Shown: positions 34,612 through 44,063 of the stretch, in pieces | Numbering within the stretch: the first letter of the stretch is position 1 | Layout: each line of letters opens with the position of its first letter | DNA from: Metabacillus sediminilitoris | GTDB taxonomy: Bacteria; Bacillota; Bacilli; Bacillales; Bacillaceae | Direction: 5' to 3' | Assembly (NCBI RefSeq): GCF_009720625.1 | Contig: NZ_CP046266.1 | Span: 317,501-381,500 of the forward strand | Length of the DNA stretch: 64,000 nucleotides | Made by a program: the position numbers and the translations under genes | The notes under the pieces: generated by a model | Told to the model about the DNA's origin: nothing | The model's input: only the letters and a program-made list of their open reading frames with translations | Databases searched by the model: none

Positions 34612-35232
34612 ATGGTATTTGGAACAAAAAAAGATGTGTTCTTCGAGAAGTTATTACTAATTGCTAATAACATCGAAGAATCTGCAAAATACTTAATTGA
34701 AGTAAAAGTAAAAAATGTTAGTGATCTAAAAGAAATTGCTACAGTCATGAAGAGTTATGAAAGCAAGGGAGATACATATATACACGAATTAATTGTAGAT
34801 TTAAATAAAACGTTTATTACACCAATTGAACGGGAAGATATTCTACAATTAGCAATGAAAATGGATGATGTTCTAGATGGTATGGAACAATGTGTAGCGT
34901 ATTATGAAATGTTCTCTTTTACAGCATTTGATGAATATATTGAAAAATTTGTATCGTATATTTACAAAAGTACGATTGAAATCAGAAAAGCAATGGAATT
35001 ATTATCGAATAAAAAATTACTTGATATGAGAATGCATTCAATCGAGATTAAAGATATTGAATCAAAATGTGATGAGCTTTTACGTGTATCGATTAAACAT
35101 TTATTTGCTATCCAAAAAGATCCAATCAAAATTATCCAGCATAAAGAAATTTACGAAATGCTTGAGAAGATATCTGATAGCTCGCAAGATGTAGCAAATA
35201 CTATTGAAACCATTATCATGCGTAACGCGTAA
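34612..35232 (+). CDS. DUF47 family phosphate-transport accessory protein
   Basis: A 206-residue all-helical protein of the DUF47/PhoU-like family, which pairs with Pit phosphate transporters. Visible signatures are KVKNVSDLKEIATVMKSYESKGD near 28, FITPIEREDILQLAMKMDDVLDG near 66 and a closing YEMLEKISDSSQDVANTIE. It probably sits in the cytoplasm and modulates the transporter encoded 19 bases downstream. The gene has a good GGAGG site. The 190 bases before it show TTGTAAA twice, which I cannot assign to a PhoP site. Confidence 0.88.
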   Translation: MVFGTKKDVFFEKLLLIANNIEESAKYLIEVKVKNVSDLKEIATVMKSYESKGDTYIHELIVDLNKTFITPIEREDILQLAMKMDDVLDGMEQCVAYYEMFSFTAFDEYIEKFVSYIYKSTIEIRKAMELLSNKKLLDMRMHSIEIKDIESKCDELLRVSIKHLFAIQKDPIKIIQHKEIYEMLEKISDSSQDVANTIETIIMRNA

Positions 35233-35251
35233 GGGAGCATAAGATACGATT

Positions 35252-36250
35252 ATGGATACACTTCTACTACTAACGATCTTAGTTGTTATATGTGCTCTAG
35301 CATTTGATTTTATCAATGGATTTCATGATACCGCTAATGCAATAGCAACATCTGTGTCAACACGTGCTTTGTCACCTAGAAAGGCGATCATCTTAGCGGC
35401 AGTCATGAACTTTATCGGAGCTTTGACATTTACAGGAGTAGCAAAAACGATAACAAAGGATATTGTCGATCCATTTGCGTTAGAAAACGGTTCAGTGGTT
35501 ATCTTAGCTGCACTTCTTGCTGCAATTACTTGGAATCTAATTACATGGTATTATGGCATTCCTAGTAGTTCTTCACATGCATTAATTGGATCGATCGCAG
35601 GTGCAGCCATTTCTGCTGCGGGTTTTGGCATCCTGAATTGGAATGGTTTTATTAAAATCCTTCAGGCACTAGTTGTTTCGCCATTTTTGGCTTTAGCTGT
35701 CGGATTTATCATGATGACTTTATTTGCAATTATTTTTAGAAAAACGAATTTATATAAATCTAATAAAGGATTTAGAGTGTTTCAAGTAGCGACAGCTGCT
35801 TTACAATCCTTTACTCACGGAACAAATGATGCCCAAAAGGCAATGGGGATTATTACGATGGCCCTTATTGCTGCAAACTATCACACTTCAGATGACATCC
35901 CTTTTTGGGTTCGAATTGCTGCGGCTACCGCAATGGGGATAGGGACTTCAATTGGTGGTTGGAAAATCATTAAGACAGTCGGCGGTAAAATTATGAAGAT
36001 CCGTCCTGTTAACGGTGCGGCTGCGGATTTATCTTCTGCCTTAATTATATTTGGAGCTACAACGATCCATCTTCCTGTAAGTACAACACACGTTATTTCT
36101 TCTGCAATTATGGGCGTAGGTTCAGCACAGCGTGTAAAAGGAGTAAAATGGGGAGTAGCTAGAAAAATCGTTGTTACATGGATTATTACCTTGCCTATTT
36201 CAGCGATTTTAGCGGGAATTATTTATCAAATTTTGAATTTATTCTTTTAA
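35252..36250 (+). CDS. pit: inorganic phosphate transporter, Pit family
   Basis: A 332-residue low-affinity phosphate:proton (metal-phosphate) symporter. The two PiT signature repeats are clear: FDFINGFHDTANAIATSVSTRAL near residue 17 and FTHGTNDAQKAMGIITMAL near 192, each in a hydrophobic half. About ten membrane spans are expected. It shares an operon with the DUF47 gene, as in B. subtilis ykaA-ykaB, and ends at a strong terminator. Confidence 0.92.
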   Translation: MDTLLLLTILVVICALAFDFINGFHDTANAIATSVSTRALSPRKAIILAAVMNFIGALTFTGVAKTITKDIVDPFALENGSVVILAALLAAITWNLITWYYGIPSSSSHALIGSIAGAAISAAGFGILNWNGFIKILQALVVSPFLALAVGFIMMTLFAIIFRKTNLYKSNKGFRVFQVATAALQSFTHGTNDAQKAMGIITMALIAANYHTSDDIPFWVRIAAATAMGIGTSIGGWKIIKTVGGKIMKIRPVNGAAADLSSALIIFGATTIHLPVSTTHVISSAIMGVGSAQRVKGVKWGVARKIVVTWIITLPISAILAGIIYQILNLFF

Positions 36251-36270
36251 ATAAAAATGCATACGAGAAA

Positions 36271-36314
36271 AACCAAAAGACTTTACTTTAATGAAAGTAG
36301 AGTCTTTTGGTTTA
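36271..36314 (+). terminator. terminator after pit
   Basis: AACCAAAAGACTTTACTTT and its near complement (GAAAGTAGAGTCTTTTGGTT) form an 18-bp stem with one mismatch, followed by TATC and preceded by an A run, so it may work on both strands. Confidence 0.85.
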
Positions 36315-36505
36315 TCTTATGAAATAAATGATTGAATAACTTTACATTTCTTAATAAAAATGGTGATAATAATAGTTGGGCATTTAAAGGTAAATAACGT
36401 TTTGTTTGGGTATGATATGGATATAGTTATACATGTATCAAAGGCGAACATAATTTATTTTTATAAAAATAGGCTATACATTATTAGTTAATAGGGATGA
36501 TGGGG

Positions 36506-37417
36506 ATGAAAAGAGCAAGAATTATCTATAATCCAACTTCAGGACGCGAGCTTTTTAAAAAGCATTTACCTGAGGTTTTACAAAAGTTTGAACAAGCTGG
36601 TTATGAAACGTCATGTCATGCAACAACTTGTGAAGGAGATGCAATTCAAGCAGCTAAAGCAGCAAGTGAACGCGGCTTTGATCTAATTGTTGCAGCTGGC
36701 GGAGATGGCACAATTAATGAAGTAGTTAATGGTATTGCCGAGCTTCAAAATAGACCACAGCTTGCTGTTATTCCTGTTGGTACAACAAATGATTTTGCAC
36801 GGGCTATAGGAATTCCGTTAAATAATGTCACTCAAGCAGTTGAGGCTATTTTACAGGGACAACCTAAAAAAATTGACATCGGACGTGTGAATGACCAATA
36901 CTTTATCAATATTGCAGGTGGGGGTCGTTTGACAGAGTTGACTTATGAGGTGCCAAGTAAGTTAAAAACAATGGTCGGACAACTTGCTTACTATTTAAAA
37001 GGTATGGAGATGCTGCCATCTTTACGCCCTGTTGAAGTCGAAATTGAATATGATGGAAAGTTATTTCAAGGTGAAATCATGTTATTTCTAGTTTCACTGA
37101 CAAATTCAGTTGGAGGATTTGAAAAGTTAGCGCCAGATTCAAGTTTAAATGATGGCATGTTTGATTTGTTAATCTTGAAAAAAGCAAACTTAGCAGAATT
37201 TATTCGCGTTGCAACTCTGGCTATACGTGGTGAACATATAAATGATGAACATATTATTTATACGAAAGCAAATCGAGTAAAGGTTACGAATAAAGATAAA
37301 ATGCAATTAAATCTTGATGGTGAATACGGTGGTCTGCTTCCAGGCGAATTCGTTAACATGTATCAGCATATTGAGTTTTTAGTATCATCAGAAAAAGCAA
37401 GACAAATGGAAGAATAA
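36506..37417 (+). CDS. dgkB: diacylglycerol kinase
   Basis: DgkB (YerQ, also called DagK) phosphorylates diacylglycerol left over from lipoteichoic acid synthesis so that it returns to phospholipid synthesis. The 303-residue protein starts MKRARIIYNPTSGRE and has the DAGK catalytic glycine loop AAGGDGTINEVVNG near 62, PVGTTNDFARA near 93 and the C-terminal LDGEYGG motif. I use the third of three clustered ATG codons, because the homologue starts MKRARII. The pairing with rlmCD downstream is as in B. subtilis yerQ-yefA. Confidence 0.95.
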   Translation: MKRARIIYNPTSGRELFKKHLPEVLQKFEQAGYETSCHATTCEGDAIQAAKAASERGFDLIVAAGGDGTINEVVNGIAELQNRPQLAVIPVGTTNDFARAIGIPLNNVTQAVEAILQGQPKKIDIGRVNDQYFINIAGGGRLTELTYEVPSKLKTMVGQLAYYLKGMEMLPSLRPVEVEIEYDGKLFQGEIMLFLVSLTNSVGGFEKLAPDSSLNDGMFDLLILKKANLAEFIRVATLAIRGEHINDEHIIYTKANRVKVTNKDKMQLNLDGEYGGLLPGEFVNMYQHIEFLVSSEKARQMEE

Positions 37418-37419
37418 GA

Positions 37420-37450
37420 AACTTGGCAGAACAATGGCCAAGTTTTTTTA
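37420..37450 (+). terminator. terminator after dgkB
   Basis: AACTTGGC and GCCAAGTT form a perfect 8-bp stem around AGAACAATG, followed by six T residues. It separates dgkB from rlmCD, which lies only 78 bases downstream. Confidence 0.85.
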
Positions 37451-37495
37451 ACGATTAGGTTTCAACTAAAGATTGCATGAAAAGGAAGAAACAAT

Positions 37496-38875
37496 ATGTC
37501 AAAAATTCAAGCACCAGTAATAAAAAATGAATATTATGATGTGACCTTTGAGGACTTAACCCATGAAGGTGCAGGTGTTGCGAAAATAGAAGGGTTTCCT
37601 GTTTTTGTAGAAAATGCGCTGCCAGACGAACGTGGGAAAATAAAAATTATCAAGGTGAAAAAAGGCTTTGCGTTTGGACGCCTAATTGAACTATATGAAG
37701 AAAGTAAAAATCGCACCGAAGCACCTTGCCCAATCTATTCACAATGTGGCGGCTGCCAGCTTCAACATCTTAGCTATGAAGGTCAGCTGCTTTTTAAGAA
37801 AAAGCAAGTTGAGCAAGTTCTTACTAGAATTGGAAAATTAGATTTACACAAAGTCAAGGTTCATCCTACCATTGGTATGAACGAACCTTGGAACTACCGA
37901 AACAAAGCCCAAGTACCTATCGGAGAACGTGAAGGCGGATTAGTTGCAGGATTTTACCAAAAGCGGAGCCACGATATTATAGATATGGAAAGATGTTTGA
38001 TTCAGCAAGCTGAAAATGATGATGTGGTACAAGCTGTAAAGAAAATATGCGAGAAATATGGGATTCGTGCTTACAATGAAGAAAAGCACAAAGGCTGTCT
38101 CCGTCATATTATGGTACGCTATGGCCTTGTTACGAAGGAAATGATGGTTGTGTTTGTAACAAAAACAGCAGACTTCCAACAAAAGAATGAAATTATTAAC
38201 GAAATCACAGCAAAATTTCCGCAAGTGAAATCAATTGTTCAAAACATTAATAATAAGCGTACAAACGTCATTTTCGGCAATGATACAAATGTCCTTTGGG
38301 GCGAAGAATATATTTATGACAAAATCGGCGATGTTAAGTTTGCTATCTCTGCACGATCCTTCTATCAAGTAAACCCTGAGCAAACAAAGGTATTATATGA
38401 TAAGGCATTAGAGTATGCAGGGCTTACAGGAACTGAATCAGTTATTGATGCCTATTGCGGTATTGGCACAATCTCATTATTCCTTGCTCAAAAAGCAAAA
38501 AAAGTATTTGGAGTCGAAATCGTACCGGAAGCGATAGAAGACGCAAAGAGAAATGCAGAACTTAATGGATTTACAAATGCAGAATTTGCTGTTGGTGAAG
38601 CCGAGGTTGTCATTCCTGCATGGTATAACAAAGGGAATAAAGCAGATGTCATCGTTGTTGATCCGCCGCGAAAGGGCTGTGATGAAGCATTGCTTAAGAC
38701 GATTTTGGATATGAAGCCTAAGCGTGTGGTATATGTGTCTTGTAATCCTGGGACCTTGGCGCGTGATCTTCATTTTCTTGAGCAGGGTGGGTATGAGACT
38801 GTAGAAGTGCAGCCGGTGGATATGTTTCCGCATACGACGCATTGTGAAGCGGTCGCGTGGTTGGAGTTGGTATAA
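37496..38875 (+). CDS. rlmCD: 23S rRNA (uracil-C5)-methyltransferase
   Basis: A 459-residue TrmA/RlmD-type methyltransferase, the counterpart of B. subtilis YefA (RlmCD), which methylates U747 and U1939 of 23S rRNA. In order: an N-terminal TRAM domain ([34 protein letters not shown]), Fe-S cysteines at [11 protein letters not shown] (Cys78, 84, 87) plus Cys at MERCLIQ, a SAM-binding [13 protein letters not shown] near 315, DPPRKGCD near 390 and the nucleophile in [12 protein letters not shown] near 415. It is of normal length. A bidirectional-looking hairpin follows. Confidence 0.93.
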   Translation: MSKIQAPVIKNEYYDVTFEDLTHEGAGVAKIEGFPVFVENALPDERGKIKIIKVKKGFAFGRLIELYEESKNRTEAPCPIYSQCGGCQLQHLSYEGQLLFKKKQVEQVLTRIGKLDLHKVKVHPTIGMNEPWNYRNKAQVPIGEREGGLVAGFYQKRSHDIIDMERCLIQQAENDDVVQAVKKICEKYGIRAYNEEKHKGCLRHIMVRYGLVTKEMMVVFVTKTADFQQKNEIINEITAKFPQVKSIVQNINNKRTNVIFGNDTNVLWGEEYIYDKIGDVKFAISARSFYQVNPEQTKVLYDKALEYAGLTGTESVIDAYCGIGTISLFLAQKAKKVFGVEIVPEAIEDAKRNAELNGFTNAEFAVGEAEVVIPAWYNKGNKADVIVVDPPRKGCDEALLKTILDMKPKRVVYVSCNPGTLARDLHFLEQGGYETVEVQPVDMFPHTTHCEAVAWLELV

Positions 38876-38880
38876 TAGAT

Positions 38881-38922
38881 AAGCAGTTGATATAGAAAAA
38901 ATCTATACCATCTGCTTTTTTG
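38881..38922 (+). terminator. terminator after rlmCD
   Basis: AAGCAG..TGATATAG pairs with CTATACCA..CTGCTT around an A-rich loop, followed by a TTTTTTG tract. Confidence 0.85.
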
Positions 38923-39076
38923 TTTATAAAAATACCATTCAGGACCAATTTTCGTTAAAATAAACATTGCCGATTTTCACAATAGTTTTTCACAAATTAT
39001 AAATGTCTAAATGTACTTGTGTTTGATAATAAGTTATTAAGCATGATATAAGTGTAAAAGAAGTGGAACATTTGGC

Positions 39077-39233
39077 TTTATCCCACTCTTAACGGGCAGT
39101 AAGACCCCTATCTCAAGATGATGAGTATACAAAGCAGCTAGGTGGGGGATCAACTGCCCGTAAAGGTCCGATAAGGGCGACTAACCATCAGTGGGGATGA
39201 AGGAAAACCCCAACTGATGGAAGTCTACTTTAT
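39077..39233 (+). repeat. bcr1-like structured repeat, intact copy
   Basis: A 157-base unit with TTTAT at both ends (39077-39081 and 39229-39233). Inside are three stems: CCCACTCTTAACGGG at the left, a long stem closed by GGGCAGT/ACTGCCC and containing GACCCCTA.../TAGGTGGGGGATC, and a final stem CCATCAGTGGGG/CCCCAACTGATGG ending in GGAAGTCT. Size, TTTAT ends and foldback agree with what I remember of the B. cereus group repeat bcr1, which is non-coding and apparently mobile. It ends 55 bases before the dihydrouridine synthase start. Naming is tentative; structure is directly visible. Confidence 0.75.
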
Positions 39234-39288
39234 ATTTTTTGACCGAGAGTTTGAAGTTGTATCCATAGTGAGAGGATTTGAGTTTGAA

Positions 39289-40251
39289 ATGATAGATAAT
39301 TTTTGGCGTGATTTACCTCGACCATTTTTTGTACTTGCACCAATGGAAGATGTGACAGATGTTGTTTTTCGTCACGTAGTAAGTGAAGCCGGTCGACCGG
39401 ATGTATTTTTCACAGAGTTTACAAACTCGGATAGCTATTGTCATCCAGAGGGCATGAAAAGTGTGCGTGGCCGTTTGATTTTTACAGAAGATGAACAGCC
39501 AATGGTGGCACATATTTGGGGGGATAATCCCGAATATTTCCGTCAAATGAGTATTGGCATGGCAGAGCTAGGATTTAAAGGCATCGATATTAACATGGGC
39601 TGCCCTGTACCGAATGTGGCATCGAGAGGGAAGGGTAGCGGCCTTATTCTGCGTCCAGACGTTGCGGCAGAGCTTATTCAAGCAGCAAAAGCGGGCGGAC
39701 TGCCTGTCAGCGTGAAAACACGACTTGGCTATAAGGAGGTTCAGGAGTGGGAGGAGTGGCTAACGCATATTTTTAAACAGGATATTGCGAACCTTTCTAT
39801 TCATTTACGTACAAGAAAGGAAATGAGCCAAGTAGATGCGCATTGGGAGCTAATTCCGGAAATCAAAAAATTACGTGACCGTATCGCACCAAATACGCTG
39901 CTAACAATCAATGGAGACATTCCTGACCGTCAAACTGGGCTGCAGCTTGCTGAACAATATGGTATTGATGGCGTTATGATCGGGCGAGGTATTTTTAAAA
40001 ATCCTTTTGCTTTTGAAAAAGAGCCAAAAGAGCATAGCAGTAAAGAATACCTTGATCTTTTAAGACTGCAGCTTGATCTTCAAGATCAATATGCGGAAGC
40101 ACTGCCACGTTCAATCACAGGGCTTCATCGCTTTTTCAAAATTTATGTCAAAGGATTCCGTGGAGCTGGTGAATTAAGAAATCAATTGATGAACACGAAA
40201 TCAACAGATGAAGTGCGTGCATTGCTTGATAACTTTGGAAAAGAATGTTGA
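39289..40251 (+). CDS. dus: tRNA-dihydrouridine synthase (DusB-like, YfjN-like)
   Basis: A 320-residue FMN-dependent enzyme that reduces uridines in tRNA D-loops. It starts [24 protein letters not shown], as does B. subtilis YfjN, and has the Dus signature [19 protein letters not shown] with its catalytic cysteine near residue 104, the FMN-contact [10 protein letters not shown], and [13 protein letters not shown] near 230. An open frame extends 24 codons upstream into the right end of the bcr1-like repeat, but those residues are not conserved and I exclude them. No clear ribosome site is visible before this ATG, possibly because the repeat displaced the native leader. Confidence 0.9.
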   Translation: MIDNFWRDLPRPFFVLAPMEDVTDVVFRHVVSEAGRPDVFFTEFTNSDSYCHPEGMKSVRGRLIFTEDEQPMVAHIWGDNPEYFRQMSIGMAELGFKGIDINMGCPVPNVASRGKGSGLILRPDVAAELIQAAKAGGLPVSVKTRLGYKEVQEWEEWLTHIFKQDIANLSIHLRTRKEMSQVDAHWELIPEIKKLRDRIAPNTLLTINGDIPDRQTGLQLAEQYGIDGVMIGRGIFKNPFAFEKEPKEHSSKEYLDLLRLQLDLQDQYAEALPRSITGLHRFFKIYVKGFRGAGELRNQLMNTKSTDEVRALLDNFGKEC

Positions 40252-40666
40252 TGGGACGGGGACGGTGAAAGGATGTAACTCTCAAATAGTTAGAGAAAAA
40301 ATGAATCACATCAACTCATGTGTACTTATTTTATTTAGTTTCAAGTTCCTTTGCAGCCGGCAACTTTTGTTTTGATAAAGTCTGTTTTCTGAAAGAAAAA
40401 GGTCTTAAGAATGTAATAAACCCACCAGCACCCTTGTGTTGCCACATACACTCTGCACATGTGGAGTGTGTGTCGCATCTAGTCTTAAAAGAAGCAACAG
40501 GAATCCATTAAGGTTTTTTTGCTGCAATATAAATGTCGGAATGGAGAATCAATAATAAATTCGAGGTGTACTAACCTCTTCCATTTCCAGTCTATCTATT
40601 AATCGATGTAAAATCACTGTCGTTCATTCATAAAAAAATTGAGACTTTGAAGAAGTTCTTGTTTGT
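40252..40666. other. intergenic stretch without a supported gene
   Basis: Starts with GATGGGACGGGGACGGTGAAAGG, then AT-rich sequence. A 63-codon frame at 40320-40511 has no ribosome site and unlikely composition, so I do not call it. A small foldback ACACTC/GAGTGT lies near 40450-40470. I see nothing else. Confidence 0.4.
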
Positions 40667-40880
40667 GTTTATCCCGTCTTAACGGGCAGTAAGACCCCTA
40701 CCACAAAACTCGAGAAAATCGAGAAGGATAGGTAGGGGATCAACGCCAGTAAAGATTCGATAAGTGCGACAAGATCTTTTCTAAGAGCTTCAGCTCTTAG
40801 AAAAGTCAGTTAGGCTCTAGGTGATAAGGTCTGAACTTGCACTACCTATGCTCCGAAAACCCCTACTGTTGGAAGTCTTC
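40667..40880 (+). repeat. bcr1-like repeat, copy with a palindromic insert
   Basis: Starts TTTATCCCGTCTTAACGGGC and follows the intact copy closely through GACCCCTACC...GGTAGGGGATCAACG and GATAAGTGCGAC. The left arm of the last stem is then replaced by about 80 bases containing a perfect 13-bp hairpin (CTTTTCTAAGAGC, loop TTCA, its complement at 40776-40805). The copy ends AACCCCTACTGTTGGAAGTCT. The TTTAT at the right end is degenerate (ATTAT). Confidence 0.75.
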
Positions 40881-41090
40881 ATTATGAGAATTACCTTTTT
40901 ACGTTTCTTGTTATAACGACTGCTGGTAGAGATTCAATGGAAAGTTTAAAAGATAAAAAGCAGCTCCTTATTAATTTGAGCTACATTTTTTAAAGTTGAA
41001 TGTTTTTAATATGGGTAATGTGTTACCGAAAGAAAATTTTGTTCTAATCCAGCTTTATTTAAGATTGCTTTGATACTTGATAATATTAAT

Positions 41091-41869
41091 TTACGATATT
41101 TGGCAAGTTTTTTTCTGTTTTAATAGAAAATGGTAGAGAGCGTCTCGTTCTTCTGTACTTACATTCCATTCGTCAGGGATAGAAGTCATAACTTCATAGA
41201 TTTTTTCGTTTGGCAAATCTACAATTTTATCTATATACGATGTTAGTTCCTCGGTATCATTTAAAATAGTGTACACCCATTTATAAAATGGCCATTGGAA
41301 GTTATAAGCTGGCTCATTATTAAGCGATTGGGTTGTCCATTGGTAGCCACCTGGAAAACATCTTCCGTGATCAATCATATGGATGCAGTAACTGCCGTTA
41401 CCAAGACGTTCTAAAATAACATTCATTGTACCTCTATCAGAGTTATTCAACCATTGGTCAAATACCATTATACCTGCAAGTTGATCTCGATTATTAACTT
41501 CTGCAGGGGAAGGAGGAGTTAATCTGACATCTTCGAATGGGATACTGTTTTTAATGTAGACGCAACCAAAATGATATCCAGAAATATAGTTATGTTTCTT
41601 TTGTTGAAGTTCCGGAGTTTACTTTAGAAAATCCTCTGGAATATAGACAAGTTTAAATGGAATGATCGGAAGTGAAAGGAGTTGTGCCAATTTGGCAACC
41701 ACATATTCATTGACCACTTCTTTTCCTCTTCCTTCTTTACTCCAAACCACTTCACCGCATATTCTTTACCATCATTAAAAAGTATGACATGAGCCGTTCC
41801 CCCTCTTAACTCTTGTACATATTTAACAGGGTAAAGCGGCTGTTCCTTACTGATATTGCTTTGTCCCAT
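41091..41869 (-). pseudogene. HipA-like kinase gene, frameshifted and interrupted
   Basis: Reading from an ATG (with AGGGGGT site) gives QPLYPVKYVQELRGGTAHVILFNDGKEYAVKW, the glycine loop and lysine strand of HipA-like kinases. The frame then breaks near 41725; the continuation in another frame reads KEVVNEYVVAKLAQLLSLPI, meets a stop at 41619-41621 and resumes in frame with SGYHFGCVY up to DQLAGIMVFDQWLNNSDRG, the catalytic-loop region with the expected Asp and Asn, and IDHGRCFPGG for the metal-binding Asp. Joined, it would be about 260 residues. It is the third gene of an operon after a Nudix gene and a glycosyltransferase and is inactive as written. Confidence 0.85.
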
Positions 41870-41887
41870 AAAGAATTGACCCCCTAC

Positions 41888-42976
41888 TTATTTCTTTTTT
41901 AAATTGTTTTCAATTAAGGCGTATAGCCTTTGTTGTTCTTGAATTTGTTTATTGGAATCAAATTTTTCTTCGATCACCTGTCTTGCACGTTCGGTATATC
42001 CTTTCCATTCTTCTGGGTGATCTAGGAAGTATTTTAACCCTTGAGCCAATTCAAAGTCATTTTTCTCGGGTGCAAGGTATCCTGTACTTTTATGCTTGAT
42101 TAATTCTGGAATCCCCCCGTTATAGGTCGAGACGACTGGTAATCCACTGGCCATGGCTTCCTTTAATGCATTTGGAATCCCTTCGACATCACCATCTACA
42201 CCTGTTTCACTGGCTAGGCAAAAAAGATGTGCCTCTCTTAATTCCTTTGAAATTTTCTTTGAATCCATTGGTCCTCTAAGAAAAATACGATTGTTTAATT
42301 TGTGTTCATGAATATATGATTTTAATTTCTCTTCATCTTTGCCAGTTCCAATAATGTGCAATGTTGTTCGCGGGTATTCATGTTGAATTCGTTGAAATGC
42401 CTTAAAAAGTGTCAGAAATCCTTTTTTCTCTACAAGTCTGGCGACCGATAATATTTTGATTTCCCCTTCCTTTGGTAAGGAATGTTCAGTAAAGGAGTAT
42501 AGATTTAAATCCAGACCGCCATATAAAACATGAACTTTGTCTCCAGGAAACCCTAATTTTTTTAATTCCTCTGCAAGAAATTGGCAAACGGCGAAATAAC
42601 CAGCTCCATGTTTTATTAAATGTTGATAGCGTTCAAGATTTTTCTGATATCTCTTTTCCGTTTGGGTTGAAGAATCACGGCCTCGAAAATGGACGATTAA
42701 AGGGACGTTATACTTTATAGCGGCTGGTAATATTACAAGGGCATGCTTACCTTGATGAGCGTGAATCGCTACAACATTTTGCTCCTTAAAGAAGACCCCC
42801 AGATCTTTAATTTCACTCAAATTATAATAATGTTCAAACTGAAATAAAGTATTGTGGCTATTTGGGAAAGGTCCTATTACAATGGGTCGATACTGATTTA
42901 ACTTAACAGTCTGAATGTACATAAATCCCTGATTTATTTTAATAGGTTCCTTGATATAAAAAACGATAGATTTCAA
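41888..42976 (-). CDS. family 4 glycosyltransferase
   Basis: A 362-residue GT-B glycosyltransferase. The N-terminal acceptor half has AIHAHQGKHALVILPAA; the C-terminal donor half has ILSVARLVEKKGFLTLFKAF near 183 and the GT4 E-x7-E region EGIPNALKEAMASGLPVVST near 275, with IPELI after it. The donor is probably a nucleotide-linked sugar; the acceptor is unknown. It is the intact middle gene of a three-gene minus-strand operon (Nudix 29 bases before, HipA-like kinase 18 bases after) and both neighbours are broken. The ribosome site is AGGAAGGA. Confidence 0.85.
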   Translation of the reverse strand: MKSIVFYIKEPIKINQGFMYIQTVKLNQYRPIVIGPFPNSHNTLFQFEHYYNLSEIKDLGVFFKEQNVVAIHAHQGKHALVILPAAIKYNVPLIVHFRGRDSSTQTEKRYQKNLERYQHLIKHGAGYFAVCQFLAEELKKLGFPGDKVHVLYGGLDLNLYSFTEHSLPKEGEIKILSVARLVEKKGFLTLFKAFQRIQHEYPRTTLHIIGTGKDEEKLKSYIHEHKLNNRIFLRGPMDSKKISKELREAHLFCLASETGVDGDVEGIPNALKEAMASGLPVVSTYNGGIPELIKHKSTGYLAPEKNDFELAQGLKYFLDHPEEWKGYTERARQVIEEKFDSNKQIQEQQRLYALIENNLKKK

Positions 42977-43005
42977 TTTTTATATCTCTTCCTTCCTTAT
43001 AGAAA

Positions 43006-43448
43006 TCAAATTTTCAATAAAGCTTTGAAAATTTGCCGATCCCTTTCACATAAATCTTCTGGAAAAGCAGATAATTTAAAGAATTGTACTTTTTGTATTT
43101 CATCTTCATCTGGTTTTAGATCTCCACTACGTATATCTTCTGTCACATATGCAATGGTAACAGGATAGTATTCATCACCATTAGGAAGCTTAGTAAAATA
43201 GTTTTTTCCTGAAAAAACACCAATTAGTCGAAGGCTACCTATGTTAATACCTGTTTCCTCCAATATTTCACGTCTGCAGGCCTCTTCTGCAGATTCCCCC
43301 AATTCGATAAAGCCTCCAGGCAATTTCCACATATTATCGGATTCTACCATCAGAAATCGTCTGTGCCGATCGATAACCAAAACGGTTACACCTGTTAGGA
43401 CTAAAGGTTTTGTACTACGAGTGCACGTAATTCTTCAATGTATCCCAT
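43006..43448 (-). pseudogene. Nudix hydrolase gene with N-terminal frameshift
   Basis: The body is a clear Nudix hydrolase: KLPGGFIELGES then AEEACRREILEETGI, the complete Nudix box. The natural start is an ATG 6 bases after AAAGGAGG, encoding MGYIEELRALV; a single missing base near 43405 then throws the frame off and the rest (KPLVLTGVTVLVIDRHR) is in another frame. Without repair, translation could begin only at an internal TTG at 43380, losing the first strand. This may be a true mutation or an assembly error. Substrate unknown. First gene of the operon with the glycosyltransferase. Confidence 0.8.
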
Positions 43449-43761
43449 TACATGCCTCCTTTCCTGATGATTCACTTATTTTTAGAAGCTATCACATGTA
43501 ATCCTTCTTTATTAAATTCATAAAGAAATAGATATGAAACGGACAAAGATATATTTTCCAGTATTTTTTGTAAGACCGTAAATCTTTTGTAAAAATCATA
43601 AATTATTGTGAAAACTTAAGACCTTGAAGTTTAGCACAACTATTTAACGGATTCATTCTATTAATATTTAACCTATTTTTCTGAAAAAGTGATACTTACC
43701 TAAAACACTTAATCGATTTTAATATGATAGGTTAAGATTGTCCAAAAGAGGGTGATGGTAA

Positions 43762-44063
43762 GTGAATGACTTTACATTAATTAAAGTTGAAAGAATTGAA
43801 ACGAGCGGTAAAAAGAATCTAATAATCGATAATCCCACCAAATTAAAACAAATCGTGAAAGGAAGTCAAGGTGCCGTTTTTCAGATTAGTGAAGATCGTT
43901 TTGTGGGAATTTATGTCAATCCAAATGCAGCCATAAAAGAAGGGAAAGCACTTGAAGCAGCGAAGGATCTTAATATTGTTCCACAGCTTTTTGAAGTTGG
44001 ACTGAATTACGCGTTATGGAGTATTTGAAAGGGCAGAATTTAAAAGAACCTATCCTTCCTTGA
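43762..44063 (+). pseudogene. protein-kinase-like gene, frameshifted and truncated
   Basis: The first 85 codons read as the N-lobe of a small kinase-fold protein: LKQIVKGSQGAVFQISEDRF (glycine loop), AIKEGKALEAA (helix C) and VPQLFEVGLNYAL. A one-base shift at about 44012 ends the frame with LWSI; in the corrected frame it would read ALMEYLKG, the hinge. Right there (from 44031) sequence related to the bcr1-like repeat starts and the rest of the kinase is gone. So the gene lacks its C-lobe and cannot be active. The family is only recognisable at fold level. Confidence 0.7.

Noticed and set aside
39217..39288. 24-codon N-terminal extension of the dihydrouridine synthase
   Set aside because: It overlaps the right end of the repeat, and homologues start at MIDNFW.
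40320..40511. 63-codon open frame after the dihydrouridine synthase gene
   Set aside because: No ribosome site, unlikely composition (many Cys, His, Val in runs of non-coding type), and it lies in a decayed region; no family recognised.
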